Source: Dasyornis broadbenti (Eukaryota > Chordata > Aves > Passeriformes > Dasyornithidae). From it: 64,000 nucleotides of DNA. Below, in pieces: positions 20,401-35,400 of this stretch. Numbering within the stretch: the stretch's first letter is position 1; each line of letters opens with the position of its first letter. The DNA is taken from assembly GCA_013397935.1 (NCBI GenBank), contig VZRN01005629.1, positions 186,001-250,000 on the forward strand, given 5' to 3'. The notes below the pieces were generated by a model, which was not told where the DNA came from, searched no databases, and was given only the letters and a program-made list of their open reading frames with translations. The position numbers were made by a program, and so were the translations under genes.

Positions 20401-23400
20401 TAAGGGTAGACAGTCAACATATGCTCTGGCTTTTAACTCTTCTTATTTTTTGTTACAGTGAAAACAAAAGCTGATGGCTCTTTCCGCCTTGAAAACATAA
20501 CAACAGGTACATACACAATTCATGCCAGGAAAGAACACCTGTTTTTTGATACTATTACTGTGAAGATTGCACCAAATACACCTCAACTGGCAGACATCAT
20601 TGCAACAGGGTAAGGACTGGTGTCATGATGAAAATGCAATTTGATGTGTGGACAAGGCTGTGAAAATGAGTGTTCCTTTCCCATGCCATGGCCAGACTTG
20701 TGTAGTGTTGTCAGGACCTCAATGTTGCTGAAGAAATTCAAGGTAAATAGGACAGCATGAGTGCATGTTTTGTGCACAGTATTTTGATCAATATTAGTTG
20801 AGGTTTAGAGCACCCTCTTAATAAGCTCTCCCTTGCAAATGAAAGACACTAAAGCATGGGCATATTAAGAATTTTAGAATGGTGTGTGAACCAAGAAAGC
20901 AACAGAGATGCTTTCTGCCACTTCACTCTTGCACAGAAGGAGGGCATCTGGAGTCACACAGCTGTCTCGTGCAGTGTTGTACCAAACCTCTGCATTTTAC
21001 TGCTCTCTCTCAAGGTCATTATTGCCTTACGTGAATTGTCTTTTTCTTGTTTGATGCCTTGACTGTGAGTCTAAAGCTGTGCAGTGGTGGGAGGTACAGC
21101 GTGAGCTGAGAAAGATGGAAGGGCCATGGTTCTGTGTCCAGATTTCTGAGGAGGAAATAGTGACAATGTTCTGCAGACATGAAAACTAGGAATTTACTGC
21201 ATCAAATGGCAATCAGCTCCTACAGACATAGCCAGACAATTAGGCAAAACTCCTGTGTGCTGCTAAATGATTTGGTACAGTTTATTCAGTAACTAAATAT
21301 GTTGTACTGTTGAATGCAATAAGCAAAACTTACCAGCTTCTAATTTGTTGTCTTGTGCTTTCACAAGTGTAGGTGTATCAAGGTTGTGTTCTAGTGGATT
21401 ACCTATCTTATTCAAGGGTTTTGACACAAAACATTTGAAACAATTTAAAACCTGAGGGAAGAAAGTCCTAAATCCATTGCCTGCCTAGCACAAAAAAAAA
21501 CCCAAAAAAAACCCCAAGGGAAAAGGCTTGAAGTGATTGGGTTAGTGGCAGGGAAGAATGAAGCAAGTTGCTTGCAAACCTCTTTCAGGAAAAATCCTTT
21601 CCAATTCAGGTGTTATTACCTCAACATAGTGGAGTTTACTCTTTAAGGAAGTTTTAAAACAAATTTTTCGTGATCTTTGTCAAATCAAAATATTTGTTCT
21701 GATGACTGGCTTTTATTTTACAGGTTCAGTGTGTGTGGCCGCATCTCAGTAACTCGATTCCCTGACACAGTCAAACAGATTAGTAAATACAAAGTAATCA
21801 TGATACCTGAAGACAAAGAAAAAGCATCACAGGTGACAACAGAAACTGACCCTCATGGAGCATTTTGTTTCAAGGCAAAATCGGGTACATACAATGTTCA
21901 GGTAAGAATGAGCTTTCATTTCTTCTTTGTAGGACTGTCATGGTGTTTTAGGAGATTTTAATATTTTGGAAAGCATGTTGGAGAGGCTGGTTTTGCTTTG
22001 CCTGGGATTTACAGTAAATTTCCATTTCCTAATTTCTGATAAATGGATTGAAGACAGCAGAGTGGGTATATTTGGACTAGTATCTGAAAGCTGTTGATAC
22101 CTTGCTGTCATCTACTCTACAGGTAGTTATTCCAGAGGCTGAGACCAGAGCAGGATTGGCTTTGAAACCCAAAATGTTCCTTGTCACTGTCACAGACAGA
22201 CCAGTGATGGATGTGACCTTCTCTCAGTTTTTGGCATCTGTCTCAGGAAAGATCTCTTGTTTAGGTAAGTCCGTTGTGAGAGTGAAATGGCAATGGGAAT
22301 GGAGAACTTTAGCGCTGCATGTGAGTGAGTGCTGTTGAGACCAAGGCACTTGCTGTGGTTAGTCACATCAGCAGATAAGTAAATGTAACTTCCGGCACAC
22401 AGAAAAAGCAGCTTTTTTTTGGGAGATGTTATGACCTGATAAGGTGCCTTAACAAACTTTGGAGTAAAGTTATATATTTATATTTAATACTTGCTTGGAG
22501 TTAAGCAAGTATTCCTTCCTCAGAAGATGGGTAGGTTCTAGAAGGAAATGGTCCTGAGTGCCGCTTGCAATACTGTAAATCAATCAGAGAAGTACTGAAG
22601 GTGAAAAAGAAGTTAACAAAAGAGAAAAAAAAGCAGTGCATGTGAAAACTATAATCTAGATGCTCAAGCTATTGGCAGAAACTTTCAATCTCTGTTCTGT
22701 TTCATAAGCTTTTTGTCTTTATTTTAGTCGGAGGTTCCTCTTTTCTGCTCTTTTCCTTACCCACTGATTTTACCAGATTACCCACTGATTTTAGCAGATG
22801 ATGATTGGAGCCTAATTTTTTGTCATTTTTACCCTTCCTTTTTCCTCTTTGAATCCTCCCTGAACTTTGTGTTCTGTCTCTCAGATGTTTACTAGGTTCT
22901 TTAGTCTCTGCAGAGCAAGGTGGACCCAGGGATTTAATGTTGTTCACAGGTTTTTACTTGCCATTAGATAAAAGAGTATGATTAACAGTCTCAAAATCCT
23001 GCAGAATGCAAAAACCCGCTGGTAAACATGTGCCTAAGAAGCAAGTTTTAATTGGAAACTTCCTCTGCTGGGAGGGAGTAACCATTTTAGCATTAGTACC
23101 CCTAAATTGTGGCTGGAGGGGGTTTGGGCTGCAGCCTCACGTGCTGTGTTCCCTCGCAGACGCTTGCGGTGACCTGATGGTGACATTGCAGTCCGTGAGC
23201 CGCCAGGGGGAGAAGCGCAGCCTGCAGCTGGCAGGGAGCAGGGATTCGGTGCCCTTCACCTTCGAGGGTGTGCTCCCGGGCAAGTACAAAGGTAGGACTG
23301 CTTGAGGGGGGACCTTGGTAGCTCAATTTGTGACCTAATCTGAGCACTTCTGTAGTCATGGATACCCTTTGCAGTATGCCCAACACAGCTGTGAAACTTG

Positions 23401-26400
23401 AGAGAATCTGGAAAAATACGTTACAACAGTACATCAGGTTTTCTTAATGTTGTATGTTTAACCCTGCGTCAGCCCAAAGGTTGCTGCTCCCCTGAGTTTT
23501 AGGGTCTACATGGCTGGTGTGGGGAAAGTGGGCTTTATCATGAGCTGGTTTGTCCCAAGCCTAAGAACAGGGGCACACTCTAGTTCTGCTTCCAGAGTGC
23601 TGCTCCTAAAAGCAATATATAATTTGGCCAGCCTGCCTTAGCCTGTGAAAATGCATTGTTTTCCAGGGAAAGGTGTAGAATGAGTATATAGATTGCACTC
23701 TTTATACAGGAGTGGGAACATCTTTCCACCAGGTTAAATTGGGGTTAGGGTGTGATATCCTCTAGGCTGCTTTGCCTGTCACAGTGGTAGTGCCCATTGA
23801 GGAGCCTTCCAGGACGGCCAGGCTTCATTATTCCTTTTCATAGTATAGCTTTCCTGATCCTGTGTTGGATTCCTGGTGATGCTGCAGTGCTGTGAGCCAG
23901 GTCTGTTATTACACGCATTGTTGTGTATTTGTCTTTGAAGATAAATACCAGTCTTATCTTCCCTATCTTATTGGCAGGGAAGTTAGAGTGATACAAACTT
24001 TTTATACCACAAAACCTTCCCCTATTTACAGAGTTTTACATTACTAAAATGCTTTGTGTGGCATACATTCTAGTAAGCATTGTACATGAAGACTGGTGCT
24101 GGAAGAATAAATCTTTGGAATTGGAAGTCTTGGAGGAAGATATGTCAGGAGTAGAATTCAGGCAGACTGGATATATGCTGAGATGTTCTCTTTCTCATGC
24201 CATCACACTGGTACGTAGGAAACAAACGTTCTTGCATGTTTTTAATGACCTTGTGTAGGCAGGTTGGATTATGCTTGGAAACAAGGCTTTCTCCTGTCTC
24301 TGGAGGGTCACAGAGCATGGCATTGATGTTTAGACTTTTTTTAGATTTGTCCCTTAGGTCTGGTAAAATGGTCTTACGATGTTAGATGCTATGAAGGAGA
24401 TGCATTGATGTATCTTTAGGCAAATGCTGTTTTCATTTTGTTGTTTGGTAGTTACTAATAGTGAATTGTGCTGTGGCTTCACAGGAATTTTATCAGGATG
24501 GAAATGGACCAGAGAATGTTGGTGTTTATAACCTGTCCAAAGGAATTAATAGATTCTGTCTTTCAAAGCCAGGTAACACCGTTAAAATATTAATTTAAAA
24601 AATGAAAAATAACCAGTCAGCTAATACTGGTGGGAGCTACAAAAAAATCTGTTGTGTTCTGAGGTTCCTGAAAGGCATTGTTTTAATTACATCTGTACAA
24701 AAATGATCTGTTCCAGGTTTTTAGAGTTCTCCCTTTCTTCTGCTATTTAGTCTGTCACATAAATCTAGATTCAAGAAATAAAATATTATAGTTTTTTTTC
24801 TTGGTGATGGACTTTGATCTTTGATGAAGGAAGATCATGTTAAAATAATCGTATTGGTATGAGTTTTGTTCATCAGTCACATTAGAAAGTATCTTTGTGA
24901 AAAGCAGCAGATACATAGTCAGATTTTGTAGTTGTTTCTGTACCTGTTGTTTCATGTGATCTAGAGAATTCAACCAACAGAGTAGGTGTGAATTTTTTCA
25001 GCAGACCATTCTTTGCCTTAATGTTTGCAGGTGTGTATGAAGTGACCCCGCGCTCCTGCCACCAGTTTGAACACGACTACTACACCTACGACACGTAAGA
25101 GTGGAGCTGTTGATGACCTTACACCTACCAGCATGATTTTCCGTAAAACTGCCTTCTGCTGCTTGCGTTCAGCAGGAAAGGATGTGTAGAGGGAAGCTTT
25201 AGGTGTATCACATGTGTTCTCTTGCCCTTTCTGTCCTAGAAAAAAAGATCAACTACTGATAGGCTTTCAAGATGCTTTAGTTACTTAAGTTGGGTATTTT
25301 TGTCAACTTTCTGTCTGTTCAGTGTTGGGTTTGCTTTGTAACAGAGAAGAGTTATTTCAGTGAAAACTGTTGATCACTTCTGAGAGCTCAAATGTAAAAG
25401 ACAGGATAGCAAGTTTACTGAGAGGCACTCATCACTGTTGCCTGTCACTAGTGCCATGACCCTCTGGTGATTTGTTTCTGCTCACCCCATTTTTTGCAAG
25501 CTGAATAAATGTTCACCCTTATCACAAGTAAGCAGTGCTGATCTTCCTTGGTCAGCTAAGTTTAATTATTTATAGATTATGGTCTGGTGATATGCTTAAT
25601 GGCACTTTGCTTACAAAAGGAGGATTTCTGCTCTCAGGCTATTTCTCACTCATGAACATGGCAGAAAATAAATGCAACATTAGAATCTGATTCTTTTCTG
25701 CTATGTTAGTAAATTAAAAATACTTAAAAGAGACACATGAGAGCCAGCACAAGGTGAATGAAGGGATAGAAGCAGGAACCCTTTTTTGGCAGCAAAACAC
25801 CATTAGACTTGGGGCATCTTGGTGAACTGCATCTAATATGACAAACTTTTGAGTGTCCTTTGGTTGTGTGTAAAGGGATTGTACATATGAAATCAATCAA
25901 ATAAGCTTTAGCTTGAGAGGAAGCAGGAGGCACAGAAGAAGAAATTGTTTTTGGGCTCAGAGTGGGAAAATGCTCCCTTTCCAATACATGACCATCTCAG
26001 CATTGCAGCTTTGCTCTGTAATTTCTGTATGTCTTCTATAAAGCATTTCAATCTCGGGTGGGAGCACAGACTCTGCTAAATAAGATTTGATTATTTAGGA
26101 AGGGGACCTTGAATTCATGTCTTTGTTCCTTTGATTTGCAGATCCTCTCCCAGTATCCTGACGCTCACTGCAGTTCGACACCATGTCCTTGGCACAATTG
26201 TAACTGATAAACTGATGGATGTGACTGTTACCATTAAGTAAGGACAATGAAATCGTGGGGCTGTAAGAAGTAGAAGAAAAGATGTCTGTCTCATAAAGCT
26301 TTATTCCAGTTTTAATGCTGCAGTGGGTGATGTCATCCTAGCCTAGGCTGTAAGAGGTTTTTATGCTAAGATATGCTTTGAGTTCTTTGGAGAGAGATAA

Positions 26401-29400
26401 ATCCAGCCCTCATTTTGAGCATTGTCTCACCATTTCAACGTTGACCCTCCCTACGTTTGTGTCTTGGTTAAAAAGGAATTATTTTCTGAGTTTTTATATA
26501 CTTTATTGAACTGATGTTTCAGAATTCAAAGGGTGTCGTTTTAACTTAGATCTGAGCTCTTTCGGCACTGGCATCTATTTTTTTCCATTTTTCTTTCCTC
26601 AGAATGAGAATCTGCTGCTTTAGAGCATTGTTACTGGTGTGAAGAGGATTATAAAAGGAAAAGCATGCAGAGTGATTACACACTAATGCACCAATTTATG
26701 TTTAGCTGAACAGACAGCTCACTAGGGAGCACTGATTTGTGAACAGCTGTAATTGTATGAGGTGCCAAATCTGCCTGAAAGTGTCTGATAATGATGAGTG
26801 TTTTATTAGTGCTCTGCTGATGTCTACTTGTTCTAGACATGGGTTCTCAAACTTCTTTGAGTGCAGAAAACATCTTTTCAGAGAGCATTGCCTGCAGACC
26901 ATTGCCTCGAGTTCTCAAAGATTAATGACCCTATCACTGCAACTGCTGGGCAACTCCAGCAGCTGAAAAGGAGACATTGAGACAGCAGAGAGCCATTAGG
27001 ATTTTAAAAACAGCTTAGTGAGGAGAGGTGAATATTATACCAACCTTCTAAGCTTGTGTTTTTGGAGACTATTGGCACGTGCTTTGAAGGCTGCTCTGTT
27101 GCCCCAGATAATCTCTGTTCAGGCCTGCCTTAAGCTTTTCAGTTAAAGTCCAATTTGTAAAGTGCTGTCAAAATAAAGGAAACAGCTCTGGGTTTAAAAG
27201 TAAGCCAGTTGTTTTTACAAGTCTGTGTACCACATCCATGGCTGTGGCCTGTTAACTTTCAGTCAAAAAAACCCCAAACAACCTCAACCAAAAGTGAAGC
27301 TGATCAGTTTTTGGTAGTGGCTTGGTATGTTTTAAAAGTAAGGCTGTAATAATTTATTATTAATATCTTGAGACTGTGTGTGCCTGTAAGGATTTTTAAT
27401 AGGCTTTCAGAAAAAATAAAGTTTTATATGTTTCTGTATTGTATCTAGACTGCAGAGAAAGAATATAAAGCCTTATATGAATCTTAGTGTGATAGAGCAA
27501 TAGTAACTATGACTCTTAAAAAAGACAAAATAGAATATAGGTGAAGACTGAAGCAGGAGACGGAACTATCCTGATAATCTAAAGTGGCTGTAGGAAAAGT
27601 AATTGTGGTCATTTAGGTTCATTCCTCACTGAGAATTCAGACTATTGGAGAAGAGGCAGATGATAAGATACAAAGGATGGTTAGAGTCTAGAAGAAAATG
27701 CTGGAAGAGATAAGATGCAAGATCAGGGAGAGTGAAACAAAATGCATTGTTCTGAGTTGATTCCAAGAACTTGATTGAACTTACCTAGCAATCTGTTCAG
27801 TGGACAGTGACAAGATATCTGGGTAGTTCAAATGCACAGGGCAGATAGGTGAGAACTCAGAGCTTTTCCTGGGAATTGCTGGCTGTTGGAAGTATTTATG
27901 TGTGATAGAAGCTATTTTCTGCTTGTATACTCTACTCCTGACAGGTACGTTCTGAGGGAAAAGTTCCTGGTTCTAAAAAAAAAAAAAAGCAAGATTAGCA
28001 GTCATTCTGGTTATTTTGTATAACTCATCCTTTCTGTATTAAGCTTTTCCTTAGGTTTATCATTCCAGCCTTTTTCTTTAGGGCTTTGTTAAAGGTACTC
28101 TTGCAAATGGATCCTTTAGCCTAAAAATTTACCACTCTTGTGCTCTTGCCAGCATAAACAGAGCAGTTAAAAAGGAATGGTTTTAAAAAGTATCCTGGGA
28201 TTTGTCTGTGGTGGTATGAAGGCAGTAATTAACTGATATAACAAGCTCTTATCTCTCCATATGGACAGAGATGATTTTGTTTTTTCTCCATGTTTTCAGG
28301 TCATCCATTGACAGTGAACCTGCCTTAGTTTTAGGGCCCCTGAAATCTGTTCAGGAGCTTCGTCGGGAGCAGCAGCTGGCAGAAATTGAGAGCCGCCGGC
28401 AGGAGAGAGAAAAGAAAGGTCAAGAGGAGGAAGGAACAAAGCCACCAGTGCAGGAAATGGTGGAGGAGCTCCAAGGACCTTTCTTATATGAATTTTCATA
28501 CTGGGCAAGGTAATACCAAGTGGACAAGGTGTATTCTTTGTACTATTGTGTGTTGTTTCTACCAAACGGAATAGTGATACAGTTCCAGATAGGACAGAGC
28601 TGCTGTCTGGGTGCCCATGCCTTTGGTGACTCAGCTACATGGAAACTGGTACCACATAATAAGAATTTTGCTTAGGTTATTGTTGATACTTTCTTCATGG
28701 AGTATTTAGTTGCATTCTTGGGTCAATATGCTGTACTCTGTTCTACAGCTCTCTGTGAGAGCTGCTGATTCAATTTTCTTCCAACTATGTCTTATTTGTG
28801 TTTTACAGGTCTGGAGAGAAAATTACTGTGACACCATCATCAAAAGAGCTACTTTTCTACCCACCTTATGTGGAAGCAGTTGTTAGTGGAGGTATATATA
28901 AATAATTTATTGTTTGAAAGGAGTAGATTTTTAAGGTAGAAATGTATCTGTGTAGATAAACATATGAATAACTCTAAATGGTAATGTTAGGAAAGTTTCA
29001 GTTGCAGCTATTTCTTTGGGCCAGTTTCATTCTGGATTTTGAAGCTATTTGATAGAGGATGCAAGTACAGTTTTCATCAGCAGAATATTTTTCCAAGTGC
29101 TGAAAAACCACCTGGCAGAAGAGGAAGGATCTTACACCAAATTCTCAGAATTGTTCCTATTACTGTCTTCTAGAAAAAGAGTTGTGCAAAAACAAGGTTT
29201 CTATTTTGAATTTGTTACCAAATTCAAGTTTCTGCTAAAGTTTCTTTCTTTTTTCTTCACAAAATTATGGTAACAAAAATATTCACAAAAATATTGTAAG
29301 CTTCAAAATTGTCAGGGTTTTCATCAATTATTGATGCTACTTGTTAAGTCAGTGTCCATCTTGTCCTCAGGTTCCTAAGTGAACCTATTTTGTTTGAAAT

Positions 29401-32400
29401 CACTAGGAATTAAGTGCCTCTTTTTATGTGACTGTTTGCACATTCTAGATACATTTGAGGAAGGGAAATAAAATTTTGCTTAATGCCATTAAACGTGACA
29501 TATACTGACCTGAATTTGAACTCAAAAAATGTGCTCAAAGATCAGTGTAATCTGGCTAGAAGGAAATTATTGTTGCCATTGTGTCCATATGGCTGCAGTA
29601 TTATGTAACATAATGTGTCCTATAATCGCTCAGGAAATCCGTCAGGTTTGTTTTGGAGATGTGCTTATAGCTTGGAAATGCAGTGACTCATTTTGATACT
29701 GTTCAGATGTTTTAAGACGTGTTGAGAGGCCATAGAATTGTGTGGATTGATCTTTTATTCTAAGGTAAAAGGACATCAGCTGATCACTTTGGAAGTAGTT
29801 AAACTCCTGCTGTAAGCCAGTGTCAAGTGTGTTTTTAACTTCCTTGTTTGTCTTAAATCCCCTTTGCCATGACCAAGAGAGTTGTCCTGGGAAGCTGATA
29901 GAGATTCATGGAAAAGCAGGCTTATTTCTGGAAGGGCGAATTCATCCTGAATTAGAAGGTGTTGAGATTGTCATTAGCGAGAAGGGAGCAACTTCCCCAC
30001 TTATCACAGTTTTCACCGATGACAAAGGCACTTACAGGTAATGAACAGATTTGTTCTGAACCTTTGGATTCTTTAGTTAAAATGCAGTGGTAACCAGGCA
30101 ATGTGTATGTGATATCCAAGTGTTTTTTCTGAAACAAGTTCTGTTTTTCTTTTGTTTGAAGTGTTGGGCCACTCCACAGTGACTTGGAATATACAATCAC
30201 CGGTCAGAAGGAAGGTTTTGTTTTGACTGCAGTAGAAGGAACAGTTGGAGACTTCAAAGCTTTTGCTCTTGCTGGGGTGACATTTGAGGTAATGTTCTGA
30301 ACACTTTGGGTTCTGAATGAATAGTGTGTGCAATTAGAGCTGGACAGGCAAAAAGTTAATCCACGTCTTCAAAAGATAAATGGGTGTGGGATTTGGGGAT
30401 AATTTATTATTATTTGGACCATAATTTTTGTCATGAGGAGACAAATCTCAGTGGATGAGATCAGTTGTAGACCATGACTTACCATGCAGAAGATACTTTT
30501 CAAGGTTTTTAGAATGAAAGTTAGAGCCTGCAGTCCAAAAGACTGGCTTTATTTGCTTTTGTAGAGCTGGACCACCCTCTCTCAGTGAGTTTTATCCCTC
30601 AAGGTGACCTTTTTCATGTACAATCTGGTCCAACTAGTGCCTGCTTCTAGTCTTCGGGATACTTTGTTCTGGCCCCTCAGTGTGTTCTGTGAAGTGGTAG
30701 GGAATGGCTGCTGTGGTGGCACAGGGTGTGGCTGCCCAGGGCTTGGGAGCAGAGGTCTGGCAGGAGGGGATGCACTGCAGATGAGTGCTCAGAGCCAGCC
30801 CGCCTGTGCAGTCTGCAAGGGGCTTCTCAATCTAAACCTTCTCCATAAAGAAATCTTTACTTACACTTGAAATTACTGGTTTTTCAAAAACAGATTAGAT
30901 CAGAGGATGACCAGGCTCTTGCTGGAGTTCTTTTGTCTCTCAGTGGAGGGGTGTTTCGGTCCAACCTCCTCACACAGGATAATGGCATGTTGACTTTTTC
31001 CAATCTGGTAAGTTGAAATGATTCTTCTGAACGTGGTTGTGTGCGGGGCTGTGTTACTTTGCCCTCCCAAATAGGGCTCTCTTGAGTGGCAGATGTCCTC
31101 TGAAACCTAAACCCACAATGAGAGACGTCGATCCCTGAGAGTGGACTTTAAATCTTAGCAAGTGAAAGATGTGAAACCTAACATGGCAAGAGATTTCTCC
31201 CCAACAGGTAGTAGATGATGTTGATTGATCTCAGTTACTAATTTGCAGTCTGTAAACATGAAACAAGCCAATTTGTTGATGATCATTTGTGAGTCTTTAG
31301 GGGAAGGAAATCTAATTACATTATTGATCTGTATGTGTGTAGACATGCTTGAATAGTTTTATTTCAGACATCCTTCTTTTGTGGTCATTTTCCTGTCCTT
31401 GAGGTCTTGTGGTAAAGTTTTGGGGCTGGAGTTTCCTTTCTCTCTTAACACTGTCACCAGGTGGAATTCCATTGGTTTATTGTCCAATGTGCTCCCTGTT
31501 TTTTCACTGCTCACATTTTCTGACCAGTTTAACCTGTGGTTGGAACAGAGAACTTCAGCTCTTCAGAGAGCTCTCACAAAGCATGGTTATTAGGAGTTGG
31601 TGAGTTTCTGCATCACTATGAGTAAATAGCTTGTTTTGTGCTTCTTTGCAGAGCCCAGGGCAGTATTACTTTAAACCCATGATGAAAGAATTTCGCTTTG
31701 AACCGTCATCACAAATGATTGAAGTGCAGGAAGGACAAAATCTCAAAATCCAGATAACTGGTTACAGAACAGCTTACAGGTCAGTGGAACTGGAATGCTA
31801 TGGAAAATGCTACAGGCTGTAGCAGGATGTGTTATGCCAAATGTGTTTCCTCCCAGCACATCTCTGTTCTTGCAAGTTTGGAGGAAACTTTCTAAGTCTC
31901 AATTTAACTTTATTATGCTGTCTGTAAGTACTTTTTCTGCCCCTTTTTTATGGATGTGGCTATATAGCTAAGCCCAGATGGCAGGGCTATAGGGAGAAAC
32001 ATGGCTTTGAAACCACTGTCTCAGTGGCACTGGAAGTGGTTTGTGCTGTCTCCAGTGGGAAAGGAGAGGACTGTTCTTGGTATGGCAGACCAATTCAGAT
32101 ATTTGACTTCAATATCCTTCCTTTCTTTGCCCTCAGAGGTGAGAAAGAGTTGCTGTTCATGGAGTTTAGGAAACTTGGATTCCTAAAGTTGTGCTCTGAA
32201 CTGCAGTGAATTCTAATGATTCAAACTGTTTCACATACAGATTATAAATAACCCTTTTCTTCTCCATACTGTGGTAAATATATTAAGTACTTTTCCCATA
32301 ATTTATAACGATAAAATGTCTTTAAAATATGCATTAAAACAGCATCTGCACATCTGTAGTAACTGGTTCTCTTTATACCTCTAGCTGTTATGGCACAGTC

Positions 32401-35400
32401 TCCTCTTTAAATGGAGAGCCTGAGCAGGGAGTCTCAGTGGAAGCTGTGGGACAGAAGGATTGCAGCATCTATGGAGAGGACACAGTAACTGATGAGGAGG
32501 GCAAATTCAGGCTCCGTGGCCTTCGGGTAAGGAGTAGGAGGCTCTCTGTCATTTACTTTTTTGTCATTGTGACGATGGAGCAGTGAAATGGGTTCTGTTC
32601 AGTAGCCACTGATTTCTGTTTTCCCATCATGTTTGCTAACTCAGACTCCCTTGAGTCTCTCTGTGTGAAGAAACACTGTCATGTAGTGAACATTCAGTCT
32701 GATAAAAGGGGGAAGAACTTGTGGTGTAAATCTGTGAACTTGCTCGCAGCATCCAGTGATGACCTCCACAAACAATGAGCAGGTGGTGTGACAAGACACA
32801 ACCCCTGGTCTGTGCTTGGGTGACCAGCAGGGAATTTTCATAGGTTAAAGAATTCAGGGAACCATTTAGTTTCTTTTGTGAAGGTAACAACAGCCCGTTT
32901 TTAGCAGGATATTGGGAGTGTGTATTATGTTGATTGCACAGTGTGTATGTGAAGTAAGCTGTTCTTCAGGGAATGGGGAAGCTGAATTTATGGGACCATT
33001 ATGTAAGGAGTTAACCATTTGCTGAAGTAGAAAGCAATGTTTGGTCAGGTTTTAATCCTGTGTGTTTTTTCATCACAGCGGATGATTTATTTTAATACTG
33101 TGATGTAACAAACTAATAAAAGTTCTGTGATAGCCTTTTCTTATTTTCTGACAGTAAACACTTCTAATAGTATTATTGAGTTCAATTTTCTATTTGAGAT
33201 AAGGAAAACTTCAACTGCATAGAGTTAAATCTGTTTGGGTGGCATATCTTAAATGGAGTGTTAGAAAATTCTCTTGGTGCTCTCTAAAATTAAAGCATGT
33301 ATTATTCAGTGTTGGGATTTATCATCTGAATGTTGCTTTCAGCCTGGCTGTGTGTATCATGTCCAACTCAAAGCTGAAGGCAATGATCACATAGAAAGAG
33401 CTTTACCACAGCATCGGGCAATTGAGGTAATTTTTTCTCGTTTTTGTAGTATCACTTAAATATGAAATGGATCTGTCCAGGCATTCTGTCTGTTCTATCA
33501 GCAGCAATGTGGTGAATGCGTTCTGTTTAGACAAGTGCCTTACAGCAAAGTAAGCTCCCTAAATACAGGCCCCATGTTGTGTGTCAGCACCATAGCTCAA
33601 AACTGAAGTGAGATGAAGCCCAAATAGTAAACAAGAAAAAAGGATTCTTTCACAGTCATGAAAACTATGCATCCAGAAACAAGAGAATAAATGCATGGAA
33701 TACTTTTCAACATTTATGATGTGGAACAAAGCAGGAGTAACTTGAGGATGTCATAAATTGTCATGTTGTACTGTCTTTATGTTTAGTTATGGGTTGATAG
33801 ATATTGTTATGTTTTGTTTGGTCCAAATCCTGCAGTCTTGATGTAGGTGAAATTGTAATTTGGACTAGCAAGTCTTTATAAAATGCAGTAATAACTTTGA
33901 ATTGAAAACTGGTGTTATCTTGTTCAATATTCCCATTAATCAACTATATATACATCACAGTGCAGCAGTGTGCATCTCTCAGCACAGACGCAAAATACTG
34001 AGACCGGTGTTCTGAGATCAGGCTGTCCTGTGGATGTACCTCAGACCCATCCAGAATACTGTGTGCTTTTGATGCTTCCATTTTTAGTTTAGCTTAATGT
34101 CATGAGCCTCGTGCTGATAACGCACAGGTCTGCAATTAGAAGCTGTGCACTCTGGAGAACAAGGACTTGCAATGGGAAAGTCTTCAAGCTTCCATGTGGT
34201 CGTATAGAACAAAATTCACTTTTTATTTAAAATGATCAATGATGTTTGTGTTGTGTTACTGTTCTTTGTTAACTGTTCCTCTGTTGGTAATAATCTGAGT
34301 GTGTTTTCCATTGCAGGTTGGGAACAGTGACATTGATGACGTTAATATTATAGCGTTCCGGCAAATTAATCAATTTGATTTAAGTGGAAATGTAATTACA
34401 GCTTCTGAATATCTCTCCACATTATGTGTAAGTTCAAGCCTTTCATCTTTGTCAAGTGTATTTGTTACTGCTTTCACAATGATTTTTTTGCAGGGTCACT
34501 GGAAATAGCTGAGTAGTCAGAGCAGACGTTTAATTCAAATTAGAACTAATAGTTTAAGGAAGGTTAATTTGAATTCCAAATAGAATGGAGATGACAGTGT
34601 TCCTGACTGCTTTGCTTTAATGCGTCCATTTTTCATGGGAATATGTTTAAGGAATATTTTCTCTGGTTGGCTTGTACATTTTGGGATCTGCTTTCCTGGT
34701 TAGGGATGCTTGGTCTATAGGGGAATCAAGACAGCAAGGGTGAAATGAGTCCTTTATATCACAGAACTGCATTAATTCCTGAAACACCTGGAATTTTTGA
34801 TCTCTATTTCCAAACCTGAAGATACCATGTGAATGCAGTGATACCACAGGACAATGTATATTTAAAAGTACATAATAATAGACTGTATGAGACAAAGAGT
34901 AAAGCTGAAATTTTCAAAATTCAAAACACTGTACTGTGATCTGAAAAAACTTGCTAAACACCTCTGATCCTTTTGGCTTAGGGTGCAAATGCTGGAAGTG
35001 TCTGCAAGAGGTGTTAGTGGGGTAGCCGTTACAGTATCGTTTCTCAGGTTTAAAATCTCCTTGAAATGTTACCTACAAATATAATGCAGTGCTTGGATTT
35101 CTTTCACACTAGTTTGTTATGCATCTCACCTGCCAAGAGCTCATTGCTAAGCTGTTGGGTTTTTTGGGAGACATGCAAAGGATCCAACACTCAGAGCACG
35201 TGTGAAGTGAATATGTATCACCTTACCGAAGAGCCCCTGAGCATGTGTCCCATCTTTCTGGGGTAATTTAGACCCCTGCAGTTCAGCCTAAGCAAACAGG
35301 AATTGATGTCAAAATTTGATTATATGGAAGTTACCCAAGCCTGTGCCTGGTTCATATTAGGTGGGGTCTTGTGTTGCATGTACTGCACGTGAGCTGTTGA

